NCBI GenBank assembly: GCA_021030915.1
Contig: JAGEMR010000022.1
Location: forward strand, 310,001-374,000
DNA from: Astrothelium macrocarpum
Taxonomy: Eukaryota > Ascomycota > Dothideomycetes > Trypetheliales > Trypetheliaceae
DNA: 64,000 bases
Direction of reading: 5' to 3'
Positions 43,175-52,799 of this stretch are shown here, in pieces. A model generated the notes under the pieces. It was not told the DNA's origin. It saw only the letters and a list, made by a program, of their open reading frames with translations, and ran no database searches. Both the position numbers and the translations under genes were made by a program. Every line of letters starts with the position of its first letter. Position 1 is the stretch's first letter.

Positions 43175-45241
43175 ATGCCAACAACCCGAATATTAGGCGC
43201 TCCTAGCGCGGGAAAACCAGAGTTCGAAATTGTGTATGTAGCTTTGACTCAGAGACTTAATTTTCCATGCACAAGCTGACTTTTACCTTGTAGTCCCGAT
43301 ACCGAATTCGTTGTCTTTCACGGTAGCGAGCACGAAACTCGAGAAGTTGAGCTTAGTGGAAAGGTGGTTCTCAACACGCCAGAATCTTTGAACTTCAAGA
43401 CAGTCAAGGTTGTTCTTGAGGGTAAACGGAAAATTTCGTATGCCTTCATTCAAGTATATGGCGAGAGCAAAGGAGTTCTAATTATAGCTCTAGCTGGCCT
43501 CTCAACACTGTCACCGGGACCGAGACTTCGGAGAAGAAAACCTTTTATCATGAAGAGAAAACTTTGACTCTAGACTCGGCGACGACAGGAGCACACAAAC
43601 TCCATCGCGGTCAGCATGCATTTCCCTTCAAGTTCTCCCTTACAGGAGCCATGCCGGAGAGTGTCGAGGGTATGAACAGTGCCTGGATTGTATATACATT
43701 ACACGCCAAAATGGAACGAGGTTATTTGGCAAAAGATCTGACGGCCAGTCAACATATCCGTATCATCAGAACAATGGGACAAGATGAACTTGAGATGGTG
43801 CAAAGCAGAGTAAGGCATTCAGGGCCGCATTATCGGCAAAGATGCATTGAACATCAAACTGACTGAAGTTGTGCAGACAAACTCGGATATATGGGCAAAC
43901 AAGATCAGCTACAATATAAGTTTACCAAGCGATGCTTATATCTTCGGAACTGGTGTGACGGCAGACGTGGAATTGACCCCGATCAGAAAGGGTCTCGGAA
44001 TGGGAAAGGTTGAGCTGCAGCTCATTGAGAAGTCTACTCTTAAAATATTTCCCGGAGAAACCTATCCATCTGGTCAAGCACCGCTACATATGACCACGTT
44101 TGAGAAGGAGGTTGCCAAAGTGGAAATGGAATTTCCGGAAAATTCCAAAGTACTGGTTCCGAATCCTGATCCTGATGCACTCATGGATGAGATGTACAAA
44201 TTCCCCCTACACATGCAGTTACCAAGATCACTACGAGATTGCAGACAAAACGTAAACAATGAAAGAATCAAGATTGATCACGTCTGGCGGTTAAAGGTCA
44301 ATCTCCATAACCCTGAAGGACACGTCTCCCAACTCATCTGCAAAATCCCAATCAAACTATTCATATCCCCCAACCTCCCAATCAACGACAATCAGGACGT
44401 CTGCCCCGGCCCGAATCAGATTGCTGATGCTGTTATTAATCAGCAGGAAACCACTCTTGTTGCACCACCAGAGTATGGTGCGCACCATTTGGATCAGTTG
44501 TACAACGACATTGACCCAAGCGGTTTCATGACGCCCCACATTGGGCTGATATCCGCCAGTGGAACAAATACTCCTTTTTATGCTCATAGCCGAGTAGGAT
44601 CTTTAGAGAATGTTGCATCCCTTACACAAGCCGTGGAGACCAATACCAATGGGGGTGGTGTTTCTGCAAGTGCTGTTCATTCACGACTCAGTAATTTACA
44701 AGATCAGAGCACAAGAAGCCGGACTCGCTCACCTGGCAGCCACTCTCGGCCGCACACCCCGGGAGGATCAGGCTCCGCAAATGATTATTTTAGTTATTCT
44801 CATAGTCACAGTAACAGGCATTCTCCACCATCAAGCCAGCCAATCTCTCGAAGAATCTCAGAAGAGCAAGCCGACTCCAATGCTCCAGACCTGCTGATAC
44901 AGGATCTATCCAGAGTCCCTTCGTACAATACTGCTGTACACACACCGCGTCCGGAAAATCCAGTCGATACCAGTTTACCCACATACGAAGTAGCAACAAG
45001 CAGGCCTCCTACACCCGAGCTTCAGCGCCCAGGTCAGGTACACGTCCGGAGTGGTCATGGGAGTGCAAGTCTTCTTCAGAGTATGACTCTAGCAGACGAG
45101 GGTTTGGAGGCGTATGCAGGCATTACTTCAGATACCAGTGGCCGGCGGTCCCCAGTGCCCGCGCCACCGCATCATCAAAGGGGTTTAAGCGGAAACGATG
45201 GAGAGGCACGACTGCGATTTCTGCGAGCGGACATGGGCTAA
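43175..45241 (+). CDS. Arrestin-related trafficking adaptor (CreD/Rod1-like)
   Basis: Four exons: 43175-43233, 43294-43437, 43488-43809 and 43877-45241; 629 aa. The last intron (GTAAGG, branch CTGAC, GTGCAG) is placed so that ELEMVQSR joins TNSDIWANKISY with the spacing of fungal arrestins. Arrestin N domain: EFVVFHGSEHETREVELSGK to AKDLTASQHIRIIRT. Arrestin C domain: IWANKISYNISLPSDAYIFG to LICKIPIKLFISPNLPI. The tail is disordered, with PY-type motifs (APPEYGAHH, LPTYEV) that would dock on the WW domains of an Rsp5/HulA ubiquitin ligase for transporter endocytosis. It could be CreD itself or a paralogue, so no symbol is given. Confidence 0.82.
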
Positions 45242-45695
45242 TTCTTGAGGCATGGAGTCGTCAATTTCTTGCATATTTCTAGGGTGGGAATGGATCTGAT
45301 ATCCTCAGCATTGGCCGGGTCGGCTGGTTAGAATGCCGAGTGAACAGTATCGGATAGGGCGCATGGATTTCGTCTATTGGGAGTTTCAAGACCACACGAT
45401 ATCCCGGGGCATGGGGCATGGCGTTGTTAGAATAAAGACTAACATTTCTCTCCAATGAGACGAGTATTTCGATAACGACAGCCTTAGTATCTTCAATACT
45501 TTTCACGAAATTGATATGACGCGAATGCCAAATCTGGATGTGATAGTCACGTGCGAGCTGGATACCTGCATACGCGGCTGTGTGAACTGTACTTATGATC
45601 TAAAAATCACATCATGTGTGATTCAGATTTTTTAGAACACACTCTTTATTAAGATATATAATAGACAATATTCAGATCATACTCAAATGAGTGAT

Positions 45696-45837
45696 GCCCG
45701 GCTGGCACAATTGGGTCCGTGCTTCCGTCTCTTCTAACTATCATACCATCACGCTAACAGTCTCTAGTCAGCGCGTGAGACTTTTAAATCACATCGATTT
45801 TATCTCAAGGCTCTGGGTTCGAGTCCCAGGTCGGGCG
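45696..45837 (+). tRNA. tRNA-Lys(UUU) with anticodon intron and D-arm insertion
   Basis: Acceptor strands GCCCGGC (45696) and GTCGGGC (45830-45836) pair. The T-arm is CTGGG-TTCGAGT-CCCAG. The anticodon stem TGAGA/TCTCA encloses TTT, with a normal ~15-nt intron just 3' of the anticodon. Between G19 and the TCAGCGC of the D-arm, 53 extra bases (45715-45767) begin with GT, contain GCTAAC and end with AG. Without them the D-arm has G18G19 and A21 and a stem with one A-C mismatch. An alternative D-stem, GCAC/GTGC, pairs perfectly using inserted bases, moving the insertion 3' of it. It may be a broken gene. Confidence 0.65.
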
Positions 45838-46359
45838 GTTATTTTTGTTCGCTAGTTTAAATGGAAACAGTTTTTGCAATTTCATCGTTGACTAAAACGG
45901 ATCTGAAGTTTACTGAATAAGCGAAATGGTTGAACAACCATCCACAATTTCGACTTTGTTGTGAACCAAAAGTCGTACTAATTAGTATCAAAAAGAACAT
46001 CCAAAATGAGACAGCATCTGCTAGTGTCTGACGGTAACATCCATGGCAATAATGGCTTCTTATGTCTGATATGTGACTGATATATAGATAGTGAGAATGG
46101 CTCCGATAGTAGAGGTGACATTTTGTTATTCCCAACTTTTCTTTGATATTGCTAGCGTAGAGTAGAAACTACAATCAATAAGTTTTACTAAATAAGATAG
46201 AAATCTATTATATCGAATCAAACGAAATGAATTCAAGCTCCCTCAGCTTATCACCAAAGCAACAAAATGTGGCATTTTAATGTGCGCATACCTCGGTGGA
46301 CATCGATTTGGCCGGGGTTTACGGCCGCAGATCGAAGTACGGTCATCAGTGGATGCAAT

Positions 46360-46530
46360 AAGAAATGTCACCCGCCGTAGGCTTCGTCGGGAGAACCCCA
46401 TACCGTTCTAAATAATTATAAACTATAAATAATCAGTCAATATTTTATTGGAAAATGAATCTCGAGTTACTTTCGTCTATTTTTATTGAGGGCTTCCCGA
46501 TGAGGGCCTCGACAAATCATCGCTTTCGTA
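46360..46530. repeat. Dispersed repeat family B, copy 1
   Basis: Starts 'agaaatgtcacccgc' and matches 50202-50398 in the same orientation (cgtcgggag, ataccgttcta, taaataatc, gtctatttttattgaggg against the other copy). This copy lacks about 25 bp present near 50217-50242. Non-coding. Confidence 0.7.
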
Positions 46531-46816
46531 GTTGCGGACGACATTTTCTATTGCACCCACTGTTGCGGCCATGCGCGAGAATTATGGTCTCTGGAAGCCA
46601 CATGCTCCGTACGGCACTCCAATCATAGCCGCTCGCTAAACCGCAGCTGAAAATCTGCTTTGTAGCCTCCCTGGGTCTGACGTTACCACCTGACACTACC
46701 ACCTTTTTCTTATTCCTGATATACAATTCATGCACTCATACTCAACAGCGCACGTCCGATGTCAAAGTCACAGCGTCCATGTCTCTCAGGCCGGAGCTTA
46801 AGCTGATCATGCTACG

Positions 46817-47715
46817 ATGGCTGATATCCCTGAGCCAGCCGATCGCAGTGACTTCGATGTTGCCATCATCTGTGTTCTCACAGTCGAACCCGATGCTGTT
46901 GAGGTAATATTCGATAAGCATTGGGAAGGCAAAGCTTCGTGTAGAAAGATCTCAACGGATCCGAATATATACACAGCAGGTCGCATAAACAGTCATGACG
47001 TGGTTCTTGCACATATGCCAGGAATGGGCAAGAGAATATCGGCTAGCGTTGCTGCTTCTCCTTTTTTTCAGTTTCCCCAAAATCAGGCTTTGCTTACTAA
47101 TTGGTATTTGTGGTGCAGTCCCCGGAGAGTCTGGACAAGAAAAAAAGATATCACTTGGTGACGTTATCATCAGTACAGGGGTCGTTTAATTCGATTTTGG
47201 ACGGCAGTATCCTGATCAGCCCATTAGGAAGAATACACCTGAACCCAATCTGCGCGGACTAGATCGTGAGACTCAGAGCCTTGTGAGCAGGCTGGAGAGA
47301 GACCATGTCCGTCAGCGATTGAAGAAGAGCATTTCGGATCACCTGGAGGGCCTCAACAGAAAAAAGTCCAGATATCCAGGTGCGACAGAAGATAGGCTCT
47401 TCTTATCAGAATACCGACACAAGCATCGAGATTCAGATATCTGTACTGTTTGCTCACGATGTGTCAATCCAGAAGACCCAGTTTGCGAAGACGCACTTCG
47501 ATTGAACTGTGATGACTCAATTGCAACAGAAAACATGAAATTCCCCGTGGCCGGCTGAATGATCGAATCAAGTCATTAGAGAATGGTGTCGCCCAACCGT
47601 ACTTACCTGAGGTGCACTTTGGTCGCTTCGCATCAGGGGACTTGGTAATGAAATCGGGCCACCATAGAGATAAGATTGCTGCTGTTACAGAAGAAAAGGT
47701 ATCAATCAATTGAAC
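46817..47715 (+). pseudogene. Decayed nucleoside-phosphorylase-type NLR module
   Basis: The reading starts DFDVAIICVLTVEPDAVEV, continues HDVVLAHMPGMGK, then in another frame LIGICGAVPGESGQEK and ISLGDVIISTGVV, a stop, FDFGRQYPDQPIRKNTPEPN, RYPGATEDRLF and finally EVHFGRFASGDLVMKSG. This is the PNP/UDP-phosphorylase-like domain that fungi use as the N-terminal module of NACHT- or ankyrin-containing proteins. There is a frameshift near 47075, a TAA near 47187 and another break near 47558. No NACHT follows. It is a remnant. Confidence 0.8.
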
Positions 47716-48232
47716 CCATTTTTGTAAGCTAGTGAGGTAGCTATCTAGGAAGTGAAGCTAGATATGGTGGGTAACACGTGACCCTGTTCGTTCCTGCCCT
47801 AACACATTCGTAGGAGCATGTGTTCCTGTATTACATTCGCTTTGATCTGGGGGCTTACCGTACCTTCATAGGCATTGTATTACTCATACTGCCGAGCGCT
47901 TTGTCTGGTGAGACTAAATTTGGTGTGAGGCTAAAGCTAGGCGGAAGAACAGGGTGAAATCAGGCAGAGCGGTAAGGTGGCTTTATCTCAGTGGCTTGAT
48001 AAACGGAGGAACGACGTCATGCCGCAAAGTTCTAGACGTGAGGAATGCATGCCGGTGTCGATCCCTATTTGTTTTGCATCATTCGCCCTACCTTCCGTCA
48101 TAAATAAATTCTTCACTCCTTTTCAATCTATCACCTATTCTCTTGAGCAATTCACAGCCATATTTTTATCCACCTCCTCAATCATTGTTATTCACTCCTG
48201 GACGGCTTGATTCGCATATCCATTTTCACCAG
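47716..48232. other. Intergenic, 5' region of the Slm1 gene
   Basis: About 500 bp. The in-frame sequence upstream of 48233 has no ATG and a pyrimidine-rich composition, so it is read as leader/promoter. Confidence 0.45.
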
Positions 48233-49844
48233 ATGGCAACCACCGATCTGCCTTCCCGGCAAGGGACTGTAAAGACCGTCGGGACAAAGCGAAGCAATGA
48301 TGAAGATGACGCAATTCCAGATGAAGATGCCAGCGAGGTTAGCCTGATACTTCTCATTTTGTTTGCTGTTTTCATTGTGCATCACTTTGCTCTTGGCAGG
48401 GACTTTCCAGTAACTCCGAAGATAGGTGACGAGATTATTTAACGAAAGACTGCAAGCTTGGAAACATGCATGCGGATATCTGGAAGACTACATACAAGCC
48501 CAGGAGAAGCTTCAGAATGCGCACGGAAAAGAGTACGAGAGAGTATTGAAGGTGAGATTCATTAACGTCTCGTCCAAGTGGTCATCTTCTAAAGTGGATG
48601 TCGCAGACTGTCTCAAGCCCTCTGAGGGAAGGCCACCACTTCGATCAAAGCGTTGGAGGAGTCGCTAGCATGTTCGAAACCTTGCGTGCCAATACTCAGG
48701 TACGCATATAGCCTGTGGCGTAAAATTATCACACTCTGACCTTCCGCATCAGGGCATCTCCAACGCACATTATGAGACGGCAAAGACGTTGAAGGGCTCA
48801 GTCTTACCAATATTCACAAGATTACACGCCGAGATTAAGAACAAGAACAAGGAACTTACCAAAGGCGCTGGCAAGGGTAGTAAAGCTGTTGATAAAGCCC
48901 GTGCTGTAACTCAAAGGCATATTGAACTGCTGGGCCAAAATACGGCTACCTTCGATTCAACTGGAGGCAAGTCGGACGCTGCATATGATCCATACGTTAT
49001 CCAGAGGGGCATCTACCACCGTTTAAATAAACAAATCCAAGAAGAAAACAACAACAAGCAAGACATGCTCGCGGTCCAGAATTCGTTTTCATCCTTTGAA
49101 ACTCACGTCCTCACCACCATCCAACAAGGAATGACCCAACTGATCCAAATACTCAATCAGCAAAACGATAACCAAACCCTCATGAATAACGACACCCTTG
49201 CCAAAGCTCAAGCTATTCCCCAAGACTTCGAATGGAACGGTTTTGTCCAACGCAACACCAACATCCTCATCGACCCCAACGCGCCTCCCCGTAGCCTCAA
49301 CACTATCTCCTTCCCCAACCAAGACCACGCCTCCACGCAACCCCTCATCGCCGGCTCCCTCGAACGCAAATCCAAAATGCTCAAGAAATACGAAACGGGA
49401 TACTACGTAGTGACGCCCTCAAAATTCCTGCACGAGTTCAAAACCGACGACGACTTCGCCCGCGACCCAGTCCCCGAAAATGCGCTGTACCTCCCGGACT
49501 GCACCGTCGGCGCCATCGACGGCGCCAAGTTCAACGTGCGCGGCAAGGACGTGTCGAAGGGGAAGCTCGGGAACAAAATCAGCCTGACGCACGAGCTGGC
49601 GTTCCGCGCGCACACCGCCCACGATGCCGCCATGTGGTGGGAGGTCATCCGCAAGTGTGCTGGCCAGGTCACGGAGGAGCAGCCCGTGAGTGAACCGAGC
49701 TCGCCTATCGATGCGAAGAAGGCCGGTGGCTCGACGCCCGTGTCGAGGACAGGGACGATGGTCGAGGAGGGCGCGAACAGTCCGACTGTTGCAGAGACGG
49801 GCGGGACGGCGGAGGAGAAGACGGGGCAGCAGGCGCAGGCATAG
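48233..49844 (+). CDS. SLM1: Slm1-like PH-domain TORC2 effector
   Basis: Four exons: 48233-48337, 48426-48551, 48607-48699 and 48753-49844; 471 aa, all joins in phase 0. Exons 2-4 give the helical F-BAR-like part (LFNERLQAWKHACGYLEDYI, FETLRANTQGISNAHYETAK). The PH domain spans about 305-411 (LERKSKMLKKYETGYYVVTP to AHTAADMWW-type end), followed by a Thr/Ser/Glu-rich tail. Yeast Slm1/2 bind PI(4,5)P2 at eisosomes and recruit Ypk kinases to TORC2. Codon use turns GC-rich from about 49200. A 38-bp piece of the 3' end recurs at 50406. Confidence 0.88.
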
Positions 49845-49969
49845 AGAGGGATCGGACGAAGGCAAGGGATGGGTTTCAATCGAGCGTTTTGCGTTAATTG
49901 GATGTGTGGAGTGAATGGTAGTTGCGGTGGCGATATTATACACGTGCGGGTTGGGCGTTTGCTGAAATA

Positions 49970-50192
49970 TCCTACAAGGTCTGCTTGATTAATTTATTTT
50001 CATGTTTTGTGGATTTGAAGCGCAAAGCAAAGTCAGCTAATTGATACGATAGTCAAGTTCATATTTGTTTTCTACTGTTGCAGCATTGCATTTCCCTTTT
50101 GGTGCACTCCCGCATCGATACATACTGTGTATAGCCATTGCCTGATATAATAGGTAACCAAATTCTTCAAGATTTTGTAAGTCGGCACCAGC
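49970..50192. repeat. Dispersed repeat family A, copy 1
   Basis: About 220 bp matching 56173-56384 in the same orientation: 'caaggtctgcttgat', 'gttttgtggatttgaagcg', 'agctaattgata', 'tttgttttctactg', 'cgcatcgat', 'gcctgatata'. Some C/T and G/A differences separate the copies. Non-coding. Confidence 0.8.
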
Positions 50193-50201
50193 CCATGACA
50201 C

Positions 50202-50398
50202 AAGAAATGTCACCCGCAATCACGAAAAGTATACATAATTCGCCGCAAGCCTCGTCGGGAGGACCTCATACCATTCTAGAACATTGTAAATTGTAAATAA
50301 TCTGTCAATAACTCATCGAAAAACAAATTCCAAAACATTCTTGTCTGTTTTTGTTGGGGGTCTCTCGACGAGGTCTGCGACGAATTATATCTTTCGCG
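50202..50398. repeat. Dispersed repeat family B, copy 2
   Basis: Follows repeat A directly and matches 46360-46530. It ends at about the point where the copied Slm1 tail begins. Confidence 0.7.
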
Positions 50399-50405
50399 CT
50401 CCAGG

Positions 50406-50444
50406 ACAAGACGGGGCAGCAGGCGCAGGTGTAGAGAGTGATCG
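50406..50444 (+). repeat. Partial duplicate of the Slm1 gene 3' end
   Basis: The core 'aagacggggcagcaggcgca' is identical to 49818-49837, and the match extends over about 39 bp with few changes (49816-49854). It lies 590 bp downstream in the same orientation, so the A+B repeat block is bracketed by two copies of the gene tail. Confidence 0.85.
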
Positions 50445-52799
50445 CTTTGAATACCCGTGCTAGTACTTCTGGACACCTTCCATCTGGCGCTCGTGTACTG
50501 AATGCCTGTCTAAAAGCGCGGTGCGTTGCGAGCGGATGGCTACGCAGAAAGCTAATTAACCCAGAGAGATTATGCCATCGATTGTGAGCAATAGTCCCTG
50601 AGAGCATGATCGTGGCCAATGGATTTAACATTTAACAGCTCGGTGGCGTATTCCACTCATCTTATTTATCACCTGGATTTCGTCTAGAACGAGACGCTTA
50701 ATTGGCAACCCAAGCTGACTCCAAAACTCGGAAGCTAAGCCAGATGGAACGCGACTGGGCATCTTAGTTAGCCTTCTGGCTTTCCAATCCAGAATATGAG
50801 TGGGGAGCCTCCTGAGTTTACGGACCGAGTGTTCGATTAACTCATACGAACAAACGATGACGTCGTGTCCTCCCGCCAAGATTTGATGTGCAGTCATTGA
50901 GCTGTCTCTCAATAGAAATGCACTCATACTAAACCCCTATATGATAATTAGCGTACAAACCCATGTAATCGATGATATTGATTTGAGTTCTACCTCTTCA
51001 AATATGTCTTCAATAGATCTTACCCAATGTGCGCACGCTGAACTTGGGCAGACGACAACGCAAATTCCGGGTTCATCCTTGCAGAGAGGCATCGCCAACA
51101 CCGCCAAGAGAGTCTTGTCGATTCCTGATTGATCCCCAAAAATGATACCACGAAAACTTGACCAACAAGCAAAGTGTACTTCTCGGCCTATCAATTCTGG
51201 TGTTGTCCACTACCTGTTCACAATAATGCCTTTCTCAAGCTTGTATTTGCGCTTGACTTTCCAGCTCATTTTACGGAGCTCGTCTATCGTCAAGCCCATC
51301 TCCTCCATAACCTGTGACCTTGTGACCCCAGCCCGTGCCAATTTAAAGAGGCGCTGTAGCGGTTCATTCTCTTGCTTTTCGGACTCTAGTGTCTTCGCCC
51401 ATACTTGAGGAAAAAGTTTCTGAGCATGTTTTATGAAACTGCTTTCGCTGAGCCCGAGACCATGCTTTTGCGCTTCTTCATGAGCTCTCTTGAGTCCACC
51501 TCTTGTGTGACTTGCCAGGAGATCGGAGTGCCTGCGAACGGCTAGAATAATTGCGTTGCGAGCTTTAGCAGACAATTTAGAGATAACATTGACACGCATT
51601 GAGAAAGACAGGTTCAACGGCATCATCTGTTGGCCCTTTGAACGGAAAATCGGCATAGTCGCTGGTTGGAGTTTCAGATAATCCTCCATTCTTGGATTCG
51701 TTCTGATCGACTTTATGTAAATCATGATTGCCGATTCCACAAAAGTCAATATAAAGCCTAAATGATAGTGACCGACGCCTTGAGAGATGGTCTTGAAATA
51801 CGCCAATGCTCGGAATTGTGCAGCTTCAAATCCGGGCCATGTCAGGACCTCATGAACATATTGAGGTCTGGAGTCTTGGAATTTTTTCGCCTGCTCGATT
51901 CGCATGGCCTTGATTTCATCGTGACCAAAGTTGAGCTTTCTATGATGCTGTCTTCCTCGGACCTTCAATCCAGCTGCAACGCGACCATCAGTTCTTTGAG
52001 CTCGTCCTTGACCATGATATTGCCCGTAGCTATCTAACGAAGACGTATGGAGTATTTATAAACACCAGGAGCATTATGTAATCTTTTGGGCAGATTATTG
52101 AGTCATTCTACCATATTGCGATCCCAAATTTGACCCCCTAATATACTTTTCACTTCATCAGGAAATCCGGCGACACAAAGAGAAACAAGATAATCTTGGC
52201 GAGAAAGATCAGACAACTGTCTCTGACTCCAGACCTTCATTGTGGCACTCAAAATAGACAGAGTCTGCTGATCTTGATAAGTGGGCGCAGGTAAGTCGCT
52301 TTTGACTTCCAATGTCAAAGCAAGATGTATGAGACCACGCAAAATGTCCGTCATCCAACTATTGAAGCGTTCGATATTTTCTTCAAAAGGCCAGTCATTG
52401 TCTTGAATCGGAGGAGCGACCCCGAACGTCGTTTGGTCGTCGCTACTTCTTTCAATTTCGTTCGTATCGAAAGAAGCATCTTCGACCTCGGATGACTCCT
52501 CCTCAAATTGACCACTAATATTGTCCCCATCTTCTTCTTCCTCGTCATCATTGTCTTTGGCGGTCGTTCTTGACTTGTCACTAGCACTGGGAGAAGATTT
52601 GATAGATTTTGACAGAATCGATGGTATCGATTCTGTTCCCATATCAGTTATAGTAGGTTCCGAGGCGGATTCTGTAGCTTCAGCTGCTTTGCTGGCTATC
52701 TTGTTGAGGTCAGTCAGACCTTCTTACAGTCAGCCTGTGCAGCACCTTTTAGCTGCCAACTGTGTGGGACAATGTTCATGTGATTAGGAATGTCCATGG
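50445..52799 (-). pseudogene. SNF2-family helicase, N-terminal half
   Basis: Minus-strand order: MNIVPHSWQLKGAAQ (Q-motif-like, near 52780); an acidic region starting MGTESIPSILSKS (52642); 51968-51210 (LTWPGFEAAQFRALAYF, KLEKGIIVNR); GIIFGDQSGIDKTLLAVLAM (motif I, with Asp for the usual Gly before KT); VVCPSSACAHWVRSI; VIVCSYELIEHS; RLVLDEIQVINK (motif II, DEIQ); IMLSGTIAHNRWHNLSGL (motif III). Breaks: a shift near 52745, a stop/short gap near 50940 and a shift near 50632. The reading ends at the copied Slm1 tail, so the helicase C-terminal domain is absent here. Confidence 0.7.

Larger units (their letters stand above)
45242..46816. other. AT-rich intergenic with tRNA and repeat B
   Basis: 1.57 kb holding the tRNA-Lys gene (45696-45837) and dispersed repeat B copy 1 (46360-46530). 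Otherwise no coding sequence is seen. Confidence 0.55.

Noticed and set aside
43810..43876. Frameshift in the arrestin gene
   Set aside because: A 67-nt intron (GTAAGG, CTGAC, GTGCAG) explains the frame change and restores normal spacing.
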